Shown piece after piece: positions 24,190 to 37,045 of a stretch of 62,000 bases of DNA. The position numbers were made by a program, and so were the translations under genes. The stretch's first letter is position 1. Every line of letters begins with the position of its first letter. Source of the stretch: Gnetum montanum (lineage: Eukaryota > Streptophyta > Gnetopsida > Gnetales > Gnetaceae); NCBI GenBank assembly GCA_015680685.1, contig MNCI01001065.1, positions 304,602 through 366,601 of the forward strand. The letters are read 5' to 3'. The notes under the pieces are model-generated. The model saw only the letters and a list, made by a program, of their open reading frames with translations. It searched no databases and was not told the DNA's origin.

Positions 24190-24770
24190 TGTCTTCTACA
24201 CTTAAAGAAAAGTCACTACCTACTAAGGAAACTCATAAGAGTAATGACAAAGAATATGATGAAGAAGATTGGAGTGTATCCATGGAAACCAAAATTTCAT
24301 ATTCTCACACTAATTCATACTATCCTGATTTCACATTTATCATTCACTAGGATGATCAACTAAGATGGAGAGATTTACAAGGCACTATTTGTTTTTAGCT
24401 CTTAAATGTTTCACATTAGTAATGTTGCAAGCAAACTTGATCCATTGAATCCAACAACTAATAGACCAAGTGGCCAAAGAGGAAGGAGAATTAAAAAAAA
24501 AAAAGAATCAACATAAGAGTACAATCAAGATCCTGTAATGAGAAAAAGGAATGTGAGAATGTGTGAAAGAAAAGAAGAAAAGACCTTCAAGGATGCCATC
24601 CAAAAGAAGATTCTACCCATCCAAAAACTAGTTAATGACATTGTGACAAAGGTAGAGAAAATGTGGGATTTAGTAGATGAAAAATTTGCTACTACACTCA
24701 AGGTTACAAGAGCAAAGGACCTGCATAGCAAACCAAGTATGAATGCTTATTACCATAAGCTAGAATAGAT
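24190..24770 (+). pseudogene. gag remnant of the deleted element
   Basis: The N-terminal block ending YPDFTFIIH...DDQLRWRDLQG (about 24310-24385) matches the gag starts at 9103 and 28370. It then jumps to the lysine- and glutamate-rich part (about 24460-24730). The capsid region between them is missing, and pol is absent altogether. Confidence 0.65.
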
Positions 24771-25553
24771 TTATATTTCTATTATTTTCTAGATTTAGAT
24801 TTTATTCTCATTTTTTATTTTGGAATCAACTAGGAGTAATTTGAGCATACAACATCATAATATCATATACCTCACTACGAGTTAAATTACACTACTCATA
24901 CTTTACTAACTCAATGTAGAAGATAGTGATCATGAACTAACTATCAAATACTAGCATACTATTGCAGCATTACACTTAGTTTCTTTATTTTTACTTAGTC
25001 ATTTCCTTATTTTAATTTTCATTTATTTAATGTGTTTACTTTACTTTAGTTCTTTACATTTTTAAGTACTTTACTTTTCCTATGTTCATTAGTAAGGTGG
25101 AATAAGTACAATTGGTTTCAAGTGTTAAGTGTAATCATTTGGTAACCCAATAGTAGCTTCAATTGATTCTCTCAGTAGTGAATTCACTTGGTAATCCTAG
25201 TAATGGTTACATGAACCAAGGACATGTATAACAAAATAGGAATGATTGCTTATTACCATAGGCTAGAATAGATTTATATTTCTATTATCCTTTAGATTTA
25301 GATTTTATTCTCATGTTTCATTATGGAAGCAACTAGGAGTAATTTAAGCCTACAACATCATACTATCAGATACCTCACTGTGAGTTAAATCAAACTACTC
25401 ATACGTCACCAACTCAATGTGAGAAGATAGTGATCATGAACTAACTATCAACTACTAGCATACTTACATTGTCCATTCAAGGATTACGATTTGGTCATGT
25501 GCTTGCACTCGTGACTTGTATGGTAGAGTGTTGGAATACCCAACCACTCATCA
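24744..25553 (+). mobile_element. Rearranged 3' LTR of the deleted element
   Basis: Two LTR pieces lie in the wrong order for one LTR. 24744-24957 corresponds to about 23735-23960 of the 5' LTR, and 24958-25553 corresponds to about 23455-24042. The U3 start is missing. The last segment ends exactly at the TSD. Confidence 0.7.
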
Positions 25554-25965
25554 CTAATCCACTTTAGTAGCATGATTTGTAGGCATCTCTTTAATCCACT
25601 CTTCTAGTTCATTAATAAAAATATCAAAAAAAGTTGATAAAAGAGGACAACCTTGCTTTACTCCTATACTGTTGTAACAGTGACAAGATCATGTAGTTTA
25701 TTACCTTTTAATTTAAAAATCATTTCTTTCTATAAATTTTGGATAGCATTAAGTAAACTGGAATCAACTTTAAGTTTCATAAGTCTACTTTATAATTGTT
25801 CTCTCATAATAGAATCAAAAGCTTTGGTGAAATCCACAAAGTAAAAAATAAATATTTTTCCTTGTTTGCCCTTTGCTTGTTCAATGCAATATCTAAGAGT
25901 AAACAATTGATCTATCGTAAGGACGAAGCCCCAACATCCCTAATTGAAGCCAAATCCTACAAAAT
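25554..25965 (-). mobile_element. LINE fragment (5' half of the RT region)
   Basis: The minus-strand translation has DQLFTLRYCIEQAKGKQ, then FVDFTKAFDSI (RT motif A) and, close to the break, GCPLLSTFFDIFINE (motif B). It continues at 23127 with motif C. FVDFTKAFDS is unlike the KLDYAKAYD of the LINE at 1009, so this is a different non-LTR lineage. Confidence 0.75.
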
Positions 25966-25983
25966 TCTCATAAGAGCATATAA

Positions 25984-26680
25984 TGAAAAATAAGAAAAAA
26001 CACAACTCTTTATTCTTGCTTGAAAACATGAAGATTTATACAAATGTTGGAAGCAAGCATCCCAAGGATAGAAAATACTCACAATCACACTCTTCTCACA
26101 TAAGACTTAAGCCAAACAATAATGGCTCTCATCACTCCTTCACGTACAATTGTCCATGATGGTTACAATAAGAATGTAGTGCTCAAGAAGCGCTCACACA
26201 CTCTCTCCCATGACACTCTATTAAGGCTCTCTAGCCTTCTTCTTTGAGACTAACCTTCTTTCTTCTTTTAAGCTTGACTAGCCTACCCAAGCTTGGGCCT
26301 TTGATATCTTTTTATAACTTTCCAAGTGATCCTTCATCTTCCCTTCAAATTAGAATTAAATTTGAAGTTCGTTGGAATCTGTACAAGATTTATTTCTCAA
26401 AATAGCTAAATCTTGAAGGAGATGTCTTGAAGAAGACATCTTGTTTGTTGGGAAGACATCTTGCATGCTGAGGAGACATCTCACTTGCTAGGGCTAAACA
26501 CAAAGATACTTTTTTTTAAGACTTGGAACCTATGGATGCCTCCAAATAAGTTTCCGTAGATCCCTAAACCTCCTAAACTTCAAAATGAGCTTAAAACATC
26601 TCCAAACATATCAAAACTCAAGGAAAATGTCCCATCATTTGAGAGATGGTACATTGGCCTATTTGATATCCACATCGACA
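25984..26680 (-). mobile_element. Probable copia-type LTR
   Basis: On the minus strand the LTR would start TGTCGATGTGG at 26680, immediately after a purine tract. It has TATAAAAAGATA near 26300-26325, AATAAAGAG near 26010, and ends near 25984. Its left end is chosen only because a TG lies there. It interrupts the 5' side of the minus-strand LINE. Confidence 0.5.
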
Positions 26681-26692
26681 CCCTCCCCCTTA
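26681..26692 (-). promoter_or_regulatory. Polypurine tract of the copia-type element
   Basis: The minus-strand reading TTAAGGGGGAGGG directly abuts the LTR start. This type of tract marks a 3' LTR, so the element body lies to the right (26693-27358), where it is cut by element 2. Confidence 0.55.
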
Positions 26693-27358
26693 AAAAGACT
26701 CTTGATTTCCATATAAGAGGCCTTTACACTTGGGATAGCTGTTGCCCCCTCACATAGGCCACACTTCACACATAAACCAAAGCAAAACACGTATGGAATG
26801 GTTAGAGCTCACAACATTTTATCTCTACCATCCAAAATTTATTTTACAAACATACATAAACACATAAAACAATGTATGATTGACATACATAAATATACAT
26901 ATACACACTAGCATAATTATATGCTTATATCACAATGGAGAATTATATAAAAGAAGAGTATATATGGTCTTTGTCCTCAAAGGCTCCACCATGCTTTCAT
27001 CTTAAGAGCACCAAATACCATGTGTTTCTTCAATGACCTATAACAAAATAAGAGTAAGAAAATTCAAAAGGGTTAGGTCTTCTCAAACCAGCTTCCCTTC
27101 TTTTTCCTCTTTTGCACCTTCTTCTTCTTGGTGTTTAGAAGAATATCACTTAGCTTATTTTTACCATTAGCACCATAATGTATATTGTCTTCATGCTACT
27201 CATCCATTTCATAGCCAAGACAATCAAGGTCATCAACACATGGACAAATTCATCATTACTATAATCAATAGCAAGCATCTCTAGATTTTAGAAAATCATA
27301 TCATTATTAATGTCTTCATCAACATCAATAATGACTTTGTCACAATGACTATCCTAAT
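26693..27358 (-). other. Body remnant next to the copia-type LTR
   Basis: No retrotransposon domain is recognisable. The minus-strand reading near 27090-27150 ends an open frame with a lysine-rich tail (KKKKVQKRKKKGSW, then a stop). The rest is AT-rich. Confidence 0.35.
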
Positions 27359-28228
27359 TGATAAATCAAAAAATTTTGCAACAACGATATCGTGGTTATG
27401 ATATCATATCTACGATGTCATAGATATGTTATCGTATAAATGATATTGTGGGATGCGTGCCAGCCTATATAAGCAACACTTAGGTGTAGGGATTTGCAAT
27501 AGATAAATTAGCATAGTGATAAAACTCTTTTCATTTTTTTTCTTAAATACAGTACTTAGCAGTGTATGCATGTAGTGTGATATTTTGTAATTGAATGGAG
27601 TCTTTATTCGAGTGTGATATACTTGGATGCATTGCATGCATGGCAATAAAGATCGAGATTACTGTACATCATTGCAGCAACACTTAGTTTTATTTTTGTT
27701 TCCATTTAGCTTAATGTTTACTATTTACTATTTCCATAATTAATGTTTACCATTACTTGCAATCTACTTTTAATGTCATTAAGAAAAATGAGTATGACTA
27801 ATGTCGAACACTTAAGTGTAACAACTTGGTAACCTAGTAGTACTATCACTTGGTACACCCAGTAGTGTGGTACTTGGTAATCCCAGTAGTAGTTTCACGA
27901 AGTCCAAGGTGTGACTAGAAGATCAGGATTGATTGCTCATTGCATAGGCTAGTTTAGATTTGTTTTACTATCATTTTGATTTAGAAACCTTTACTTTCAC
28001 TTCATGTTTACTAGGAACCTAATGGGCAATTCAACATCAATATCATATACCTCACCATGAGTTAAACCATATAGATTGATTTTGCTAACTCATGTGGGAT
28101 GAAAAAAATTGCAAACACTAATTAATTATTGGTATAATCACATTGCCTTATCTGTGGAGTTTGACTAGGATTGCGCGTGAACACTCATATTTCATATGGT
28201 TGGGTGTTGGATAATCCACCACTCATCA
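27359..28228 (+). mobile_element. 5' LTR of element 2
   Basis: It starts TGATAAATC and ends CCACTCATCA. U3 has CGATATCG (27384-27391) and a cluster of GATATC/GATGTC units to about 27450. A TATA-like CTATATAAGC lies near 27463-27472. GCAATAAAGATC near 27640 is a likely polyadenylation region. Confidence 0.85.
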
Positions 28229-28229
28229 T

Positions 28230-28249
28230 TGGCGTCGTTGCTAGGGATA
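28230..28249 (+). promoter_or_regulatory. Primer-binding site, tRNA-Asp type
   Basis: TGGCGTCGTTGCTAGGGATA follows the LTR after one base. Relative to the tRNA-Asp complement it has about three changes. Confidence 0.75.
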
Positions 28250-28369
28250 AGTTAATGTTATTCTAAGTAATTAATTTTCCAAACTTCGTTGTATCAAAGC
28301 CTAACTCTAATCTTTACAACTTTAATATAAAGCATACTTAATAAAAATTGTTAAAAAAATGATAACATA

Positions 28370-31113
28370 GCTTTACATAATGATCAACTATCACCTGCCA
28401 AGGAAACAAGAAGGATTAGTGACAAAATTGCTAATGAAGAGGAATGGGAAATGCCAATGTAGTCACATATTACTTATGCTCACACTAATTCATACCATCT
28501 AGGCTTTACCTTCATATTCCATTAGGACAAACAAATGTGATGGAGAGTGATGAGTGGCGAGGTACCCCTACACTCAACCATACGAATACAAGCATTTCAC
28601 GCACAATTCGGTCGAACTCCGTAGACGGGCTAGTTGTGGTATCTAGATAGTTACTCATTGAGTGCAGTTCGCTATCTTTCCACCTAGAATAGTATTTGCT
28701 TTGTCATGTATGGTTTAGTCCAAAGTGAGCTGTATGATGTGGTTTCTAACCTAGTGCTACTCCTGGAGGCAATGGAAAATAACTTTAATTAAGCTAGGAG
28801 GAAAAGGGAGAGAGAGTTATGCTAAGAGGAAATAGGGGGAGAGAATCTAAACTAGCCTAATGCGATGAGCATCCATTCCTTAATCATCCATACACATCTT
28901 GGACCTCGTGCATGACTACTACTGGGATTACCAAGCGCAGATCCTAGGTACGCTACTAGGTTACCAAGTAGTCACACTTAAATGCTTGTGATTAAGTCGT
29001 ACTCATTCTGTGTTTAAGGAGTTCAGGGTGAAGAGATATTAACTATGAAAGCAATAAATAACAATAAAAATTAATTAATTAAACTAAGTGAATCCTGCAA
29101 TGATGAAGTAATATTGATCTTTATTGCCGATCATGTGCGTGTCCAAGTACGTCACACTCAAATAAAGGATGTCGTACAATTACAATCATCACACTACGGG
29201 CATGCATTGGGAGAGAGGGTTGAGAGGAAAAAACTGACAAGGAGATCCTACACTAAATTGACTCTCTAAAAACTAACCAAAGACTCCTTTCCCATGTGCC
29301 TTCATGTGTATTTATAGGCTCACATAGGAACCATGATATCACATATTTGATATTGCTGTTGGATGCAATATCGTGTACCCGATATCATGGGTCTGATATC
29401 ACAACCCGATGAATCACGATTCATTAGAGAGACATGCAAGGTAACATAGTCTCGCCTCCTGAATGTGTAGCACTAAACATGCTGCAAACTACTTTAAGGG
29501 AAATGCACTTGGACTAAATTCAAGAAGGGTAGCATGTGACTTAGCACATGACTAGACCTTGTGAACCTACAAGGGAGCAAATAAAGAGAGATGCTGCTAT
29601 AGAGGTCAAACATGTTCATACTAAAGGAAAGAAAGCCAACACATTTATTGTCATAGAAGAGATTGATTCTAATAATTTTATTTTAGAAAAACTCCACTAG
29701 AACCATGATGAACCATCAAAGACACCTATCATCAGACTAGAGGAACCTATCAAAGTCCAACTTCACTCTACTCTAGTAGAGACACACAAAGGAGAGGCTA
29801 CTGACTCAAGATACAAGAAAGGCTCTAGGCCAAGGGATCTTGCTAAGTCCTATAAGGAAACTCACAAGAGTTATGAAAAGAGAACCAACCAACATCATTA
29901 TCTTGCTACCTCCTCTGTTTCATCACGATCATTAGAGGACTATGATAGGAGACAACATAAGTACCGAGACTTTGATAGGGAAAAGAGAAGAGCTCATGGT
30001 CATCATGATTATTCTGATTCATAAGGTGAGGAGTATGAAAGAAGAAGACATAGAGATAGAAGAAAGGATCAAGAGAGGCATGAGCATAGAAGGGGTCACT
30101 GCTACCATAGAGCCTATGAACTTGATCATGATGATCAACCCCTTATGGCACCTAGAGCATGATCAACATCTAGGAAGTAGTCTACATAACAACCAAGCAT
30201 GTGAGAGATAGCCAAATCAAGTGACTAGATATGAATAACATGCTTCAATTTGAAGGAGGTTACAACACTAATCCTTAGCATTACCTTCAAGAATTCCATA
30301 ATGCCTATGCCATTCAAAACATAGTGAGTGATTGGCAGAAATTGAAACTATTTTCTATAATACTTGTGAAGGAAGTGAAAAATTGGTATAGGTCACTGAA
30401 ACTTGAATCCATTAGACATTGGAGTACCATGCTCAAAATTTTCAATGACAAATATCAAACATATTCATGAGTGTCAAACCTAAGAAAATAAATCTAGAAT
30501 TGAGAACAAGGAACTCATGAGACCCTTAATGCAACAATGGATAGATATTATTCATTGTTACATAGATGCACAGGCCACATATTTTCATTAAAGGAATAAT
30601 TGAGGCACATCATAGATGGGTTGAGAAGCAAAATAAGAGAGAACCTTAGGGTTTATGCCAAAGGAAGATTATCAAAAATAATCATCCATTGAATTTAAAG
30701 ACTCATCAATCAAGTGGCAAAAGTAGAAGGAGAACTCAAGAAAAGAGAATCAGCTAAAGAATACAATAGGGATCCATCCATTACGAAAAGAGATGTACGA
30801 GTCTATGAAACCTAAGAAGAAGAAAACTTGGGCCAGGTTATTAAGAAAGAGATGCTACTAATTTAGAAATCTATTGGTGATGTAGTAGCATAGGTAGTAA
30901 AAATGTGGGATTTGATAGATGCATGATGTATAATAGCACTAAAGATTATGGAGGAGAAAGTAGAATAAGAACTTAACATAGGTAGAGAAAAAAAGAAGAA
31001 GAGGGAATTTGGACAAAAGGGAAAAGTTTCTTCAGTAGTTGGGCACTCAGACACCAGCTCTACAGATGATGAAGGTTGCACCATGTGCTAGTATGAACAT
31101 CCTAAGGGATGTT
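28370..31113 (+). pseudogene. Element 2 gag, split by a solo LTR
   Basis: The first block (28370-28547) ends in the middle of the LRWRDMEGN-like block and resumes at 29427. A charged, R/K/D/E-rich linker runs from about 29560 to 30220. The capsid-like part lies at about 30230-30520, the coiled-coil-like part at 30700-31060, and the knuckle-like CTMC...EHPKGC at about 31078-31113. It is collinear with element 1 gag and has many stops. Confidence 0.7.
28548..29426 (-). mobile_element. Solo LTR in element 2 gag
   Basis: On the plus strand it begins TGATGAGTGG and ends at 29426, flanked by GAGAG (28543-28547 and 29427-29431). Read on the minus strand its start is TAATGAATCG, where the expected TG has become TA. 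GATATC palindromes fill its U3 (29335-29405) and the TATA-like CTATAAATACAC lies near 29310. No body is present, so it is a recombination product. Confidence 0.88.
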
Positions 31114-31839
31114 TTCCAGTCATTGTACATCTGCAAGAAATTGGGGCATATGCACTTAACCAATGATTTCTTTAAAAAAAATGCCCAAACAGTTACCTTA
31201 TCCTCAAGGTAACTACAAATAGCAACTTCAACCAATATACTATCCTAGTGGAGCTTTGTCGTAGCTATAGGAGTAGTTCCATTAGTAGTGGTAGTAGTTG
31301 TAGTCATGGGCCATGCCACTACCATGCCAACAGTATCCATATCAACAACCTGATACTTATGGATACTACGTCCAACATCTAGTCTTACTTGATCGTGCAA
31401 CTATTTAGACCCCACAGGACTATTCAACAGAATATCATAAATCAACATTGCCAAGGATTGATCCTAACTCATACATGCATCCACCAATAGGTAGACCTTC
31501 TACTCAACACTTTAGTGTTATGCCACTAGTGGCACCTCCTATTATGCAGGGGAAGTTGCCATTACAAGCCTAGATAAAAAGTGCTACAAGGGTAATCAAT
31601 ACACATGAAAGGAAGGTTACTTATGAGTCTTAAACCAAGAAACAACCATTCTTTAGAAGCAATCTAGAGAAGACTTAGTGGATGGGAAACACATCTAACT
31701 CCACCCCATCCACATTAAGTCCTTCCCAATGTAATAAGCTTTTGACTTCAGCAGGTTCAAATGTCACAACTATCATGCTCACACAAATAGTAATCCATTT
31801 GATCAAGGCAGGGACTCTTTCATAGAAAAGAACTGATTT

Positions 31840-32200
31840 AGGAAGTTCCATGATTTATCTCCAAATAGTAGAACAAAAACCATGTAAAGCTCTATGAGAT
31901 TCTGGGTATGGGGTAAATCTGATATCTCAAGATATGTACCAAACCTAGAACCTCTCACCACTAAAGAAAAGTAACATTTGTTTAGAGCTTGTAGACTAGT
32001 CAATCACAGTTCCACTTGGATAGGTGAATGATGTGATTACCACAATCAGTGGCTCATCCTATCCTACTGATTTTGTAGTAATTCATGTGGAGAAAAACAA
32101 GGGATAATTCCCAATTATCATGGAAAGGGCTTGGCTTAGCATAGTGGATGCTAAGCTTGGAATTTTTGATTTATCCCTGGAAATTTCCAAGGAAGATGAA
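31840..32200 (+). pseudogene. Element 2 aspartic protease (PR)
   Basis: The active-site block DSGYGVNLIS (about 31899-31930) and the FPIIM-RAWLSIVDA block (about 32110-32155) align with element 1 PR. A stop sits just before the DSG (CTATGAGATTCT). Several further nonsense codons are present. Confidence 0.75.
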
Positions 32201-32559
32201 GTTGGAATCATACACATACGAAGGGTTCCATGTATCACATACAGTGACCATAGGTGCAATTGTGTGCAAAGAATTAGGCCATTAAATTAAAAGAGACTAA
32301 GGCATGCAATCAATGCGTAGAAATAAGTTGTATGCAAAATTTCCATATGCAGTAGCCACCCAACAAGAGGGCACCTAGTGGTTGATTATTTATGAAGAAG
32401 CCTAATCCAATAATTACATGGAACCAAAAGAATAGATCATCAGTATCTACATTGTAGAAATAGATAAGTTCAAACAACTAAGGAAAAGACACTCTTACCC
32501 TCAAAATAATCAAAAGAAAGAAATAGACTTGGGACACTTGGAAATACTAGACACAATGG

Positions 32560-34030
32560 AACCAGAACCATTGTAATTAAAAGCCTTACTGGCAACATTA
32601 GAATATGCATTTCTGAACAACAAGAAGCTAGTAAATATTAACACTAACCTAGACAAGGAACAAAAAGAGAAACTACTAGAAGTTCTCAATAGATGACCTA
32701 TAGCATTTGTGTGTTCTTATAATGAGATCATAGGAATTGATCCACGAATTTGCCAACACTGGATCTACATTGATCCTAGAGACAAACCAAAATGCCAACC
32801 TCAATGAAGACTTCAAGCAAGAATTGGAAAATTTGCTAAAGGCAGAATTCATTTATCCAATTGTAGATAGTGAGTGGGTAAGCGCTTTGGTGATAGTTTC
32901 AAAGAAGGAAGACAAATGGCATGTCTGCATTGACTTTCAGTTGTTGAAATTAACCACAGTTAAGGATCAATTCCCCTTACCATTTTTTGATCAAGTCCTA
33001 GACATAATTTTAGGACATGAGTACTACATTTTTCTAGATGGGTACAACAGATACAATCAAATCCGCATTGCACTGGAGGATCAAGAGAAAATCATGTTCA
33101 CTAGTCCATGGGGAATGTTTACTTATAGACATATGCCTTTTGGTCCATGCAATGCTCCAACAACCTTCCACAGATTGGTTTTAAGCATCTTCCAAAAGCA
33201 GACACGTAATGATGTTAAAGTTTTCATGGATGATTTCTCCACATATGGGCTAGATTTCAAACAAGCCCTAGATCAATTAGAGTAAGTACTTAAAAGATGT
33301 GTTGAGACGAATTTAAAGCTCAATTGGTAAAAGAGCCATCTCATGATCTAAGAAGGCATAGTACTAGGACATAAAATATCCCAAAGGGGTATAGAGGTAG
33401 ATCCTAAAAAAATTAGAGTTATCCAAAACATCACTCAAAAGCCACAAATAGTAAAAGATGTTAGATCTTTTTTGGGCCATACAGGATATTATAGAAGATT
33501 TATTGAAAACTTCTTGAAAATAGCCAAACCACTAGTGGAACTCACATAGAAGGATGCATCTTTTGAGTGGACTAGGTCATGTGACAAGGCATTTAAAACT
33601 TTGAAGCAAAAGTTAGTTGACACACCAATCCTCCAAGCTCTAGAGTAGTCAAGGCCTTTTCATATCATGATTGATGCTTCTAACTATGCACTTAGTGCAA
33701 TACTGACACAACTTGATGATCAAAATTTGCTGTACTACATACACTATGCTAGTAGGAGCATCACTAGAGCATAACTAAACTACACCACAATTGAAAAGTA
33801 TCTGATGGCTGTGGTGTATGTGCTTGAAAAATCCAAACATTATGTGCTTAGTTACAAGATCTATGTCCACATAGATCATAGTGCCATCTGATTTTTATGA
33901 ACAAGCCAATGGTTAGTCCTAGAGTGATAAGATGACTTTTTATTCTTCAAGAGTTTGACATCATAATTATTGATAAAAAAGGAATAGAAAATGTTGTAGT
34001 TGACCATTTATCAATGTTGAAATGGGATGC
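32560..34030 (+). pseudogene. Element 2 reverse transcriptase and RNase H
   Basis: The clean stretch 32737-33285 holds LLKAEFIYPIVDSEWVSALVIVSKK, CIDFQLLKL, FLDGYNRYNQI, MPFGPCNAPTTF and the catalytic block VFMDDF with both aspartates. RNase H text follows in broken frames (DASNYALSAIL near 33670-33705, IDHSAI near 33870). The RT active site is preserved better than in element 1. Confidence 0.82.
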
Positions 34031-34259
34031 AGATGACCAAGTAGAACCCTTATTAGACCAATTTCTTGATGAGGACCTCTTTACTAGAATAGCAAAGGTT
34101 GTAAATTTGATAGAATAGACATGGATTGTAGAGTACCCAACGTATTTCATCACACAAGAGCTTCCTGTTGAATGGAAAAAAAACAACATGAACAATTCCT
34201 TCACAAAGCTAAACAATACATGGAAATAAATAGCAATCTATATAGAATTTGTACAAATG

Positions 34260-35280
34260 GGCTTGTTAGATGGTATGTGCCTGATCATGACTAGCAAAGA
34301 GTGTTATAAGATGTCCACGAAGGTCCATGTGGTGGCCACTATGTAGGGCATAGAATAGCACTTAACTTATTGATGGTAGGCTACTTTTGGCCTACTCTAT
34401 TTAGAGATGCTCACACTTTTGCTCAATCATGTGAATGTTGTCAAAGCGATGGAGGAATTACAACCAAACATAAAGGGCCACAACACTCGATACAGCCACT
34501 AGAGCCTTTTGATATTTGGGGAATTGATTTTATGGGGCCCATTCAACCAATGTCAAACAAAAAAGCATATATTATTGTGACTATGGATTATTGTACAAAG
34601 TGGGTAGAGGTAGCAATAGTGAAGGACTATATTGTCAAAAAAGCTACCAAGTTTTTCCAACAACATGTGGTGAACTGATTTGGAGTACCCAGAATGCTAA
34701 TATCAAATAATGGAACCCACTTCACTAGTGCTACCTTTAAGAAACTCCTGCAACAACTTGGGGTTAACCATAAATTAACAACAGCATATCATCCCCAAGC
34801 AAATGGTCAAGCTGAAGTTACTAACTACAAAATTACTAGAATAGTCATTAGGATGGTTAGTAGGTTTATATGTGATTGGAGTACAAAATTACATGATGCT
34901 CTATGAGCCTATAGAACATCCTAAAAATTAACTATAGGGTATATCCCATATGATTTATTTTATGGCAAGTTGCCGTCACTTCCAATCCAAGCAGAGCTTC
35001 ACACTTTAGCTACTACTAGTGAACTTGACCTTGATTTGAGTTTAGCACAAAAGGAACATCTAATGAATCTAAATCTTTTAGATGAAAATAGACAAGTAGC
35101 ATCTATGGGTAGTGAAGTTCATAAGCACTACTCCAAACTTAAGCATGATTCATGGATAAGAAATGTAACCATACAATTGGGAGATAAGATCCTCTATTAC
35201 AATCCTAGTCACTTACCCCAAAAGGCTAAATTTCAGACACTTTAGGAGGGACCATACATAGTACATACCACTTATCCATC
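34260..35280 (+). pseudogene. Element 2 integrase
   Basis: The zinc region (H...H near 34310-34345, C-x2-C near 34427) and the core with GIDFMGPI (first Asp) are seen. ISNNGTHF replaces ISDNGTHF, so the second Asp is Asn. NGQAEV keeps the glutamate. The C-terminal part 34970-35260 has DKILYYNPSHL and EGPYIV. Confidence 0.82.
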
Positions 35281-36960
35281 TAGTGCCTTACATATTCATC
35301 ACCCATCTAGCCCACATAAGCTCATATTTGTCAATATCCAACAAGTCAAACCACACTATGAGTACTCAAAGGAATCTACCCAACTTACTCACCAGCCTTG
35401 CACTTGTTCTATCTTCCATTTTCCTAATCTTCATAATAGCTATGGGGGTGTCCATTTAAAACCATGAGTACCTTCCTAATTTTTTTATTTTTTATTTACA
35501 ATTCTTTTCATTTTTCACATTCTTTTACATTTTTCTCATTCTTTTATACTTTCTCATTTTGTCAATTTTTCACATTCTTTAATATTTTTTAATGCATTAA
35601 CATTTTTCATTCTTTATACTTTTTCTTAATTTTTACCATCTTTCCCATTTCTTTTATACTTTGTTTCAAACCCTTTGTAAATAAATTTTGATCATTAATA
35701 AAACACATTTAAATAAAGGCAAGATGTAGCCCAATAAGGTGAAAATTTCTCTATGATATCAAGTCATAAGAGACTGATTCTTTGTGCAATGAGCCCACAT
35801 CATCCATCCATCAATTCCAATAATAAGAGGTTCTTACCATGGCCATAATGATATTCTTTCCATCATCAAACTAAGAATAAACTTGTGATCATTATGCCTA
35901 GATAGAAAAGTGAAGAACCAAGGGGGAATGAGAAGGGTGTGACATCAAGGGAACTTGTGGACTCGTTTTTGGATTATTATGGTAAGTTCTATCACGTTAC
36001 TAATGTTGTATTATATTATTGTAGATTTAACAAAAATGGAAGTAAGAGTCAAATAAGTGCTACCTTCAAGGGTTGACATAGTTAAAAAATAAAAGAGCAC
36101 AAAATAAATTTTTGGGGGTCCCATTGGAAATACACATTACCCATACCTAAAGGTAGGCGGCTTGTAGGAAATCTAAAAATAAAAATAAGTGGTATGAATA
36201 AAACTCCTCCCTTGGACAATACGCCAAGTGACAATACTCTTTGTAACATTGATAGTCTTAGGATTATAATTCTAAGAGATAAAATGATGTGATGTCACTA
36301 GAATGTGGTCTGGACTTGGTTTGAATCTTGGATAGAAAGGCTAATGATTACTTTAACCACTAATAAAACACAAGAATTCATTATGCCTATGGTAGGACAC
36401 CTCATATCCCAATTTCTGCAATTCCTTCTAAGCCCATTTCATCTCACTATTTGAATAATCATAACTTACAATTTTGTGTAACATAGTGTTATTTTTCCAA
36501 TTTGGTGGTACTAATATGTATGTTTTGCTAAATAGTTATGCATTACATTCAAATTCTTAAGTGCCTAAGGACACTTTTAGGTGTAGTTATATAAGGGCAT
36601 TAAGTGTTGGAGCCTAATTTGGGGAGGATCCACTTGTATAATTGTTGTATCTTATATTTGCCAAGTGATTCAACATCATCTTAAGCCTTCCAATTCCAAT
36701 AAATAACAATAAATACTTTCCATATCATTCACACTATCTATTCTAATAACACAACAATGTTGTCTTTCTCATCCATTCCATGAATACCTCATATACTTTC
36801 ATAGCGTAAGATTCCTCAATCATAGACTTTCAATGCTTATTTTTCACAATTGAAGCATCATCTCCATTTCAAGACCCTTTCAACATGATGCATATCTTCC
36901 AACCATCTTATGGAACTCAGTTTTTTTTGGGAAAATCATTTGGAAATTTTGATTTTTTCT
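35281..36960. other. Post-integrase spacer of element 2
   Basis: It is AT-rich with repeated TTTTCATTCTTT-like text (35480-35660) and a G-run tract (CTATGGGGGTGTCC near 35441-35454) at the same relative place as in element 1. No coding content was recognised. Confidence 0.5.
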
Positions 36961-37045
36961 CTGGTGACATTGTATCTACAATATCGCAGACACCTACGAT
37001 ATCACATCTACAATGTTTCACCCATGAAAACTATATATAGTGCGA
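36961..37045 (+). promoter_or_regulatory. U3-like motif and TATA box upstream of element 2 ORF3
   Basis: Bases 36995-37016 match 27397-27418 in this element's U3 at 19 of 22 positions, centred on GATATC. A second AATATCGC lies at 36980-36987. The TATA box TATATATA follows at 37032-37039, about 375 bp before the ORF3 ATG. The motif-then-TATA order copies the LTR promoter. Confidence 0.55.

Larger units (their letters stand above)
23128..25553 (+). mobile_element. Internally deleted Athila-like element inserted in the LINE
   Basis: TSD CTAAT is at 23123-23127 and 25554-25558. The 5' LTR is 23128-24042, with PBS at 24044. A short gag remnant follows (24190-24770), then rearranged LTR sequence to 25553 ending CCACTCATCA. 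Joining the LINE text across the site restores RT motif order, confirming the insertion. Confidence 0.85.
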
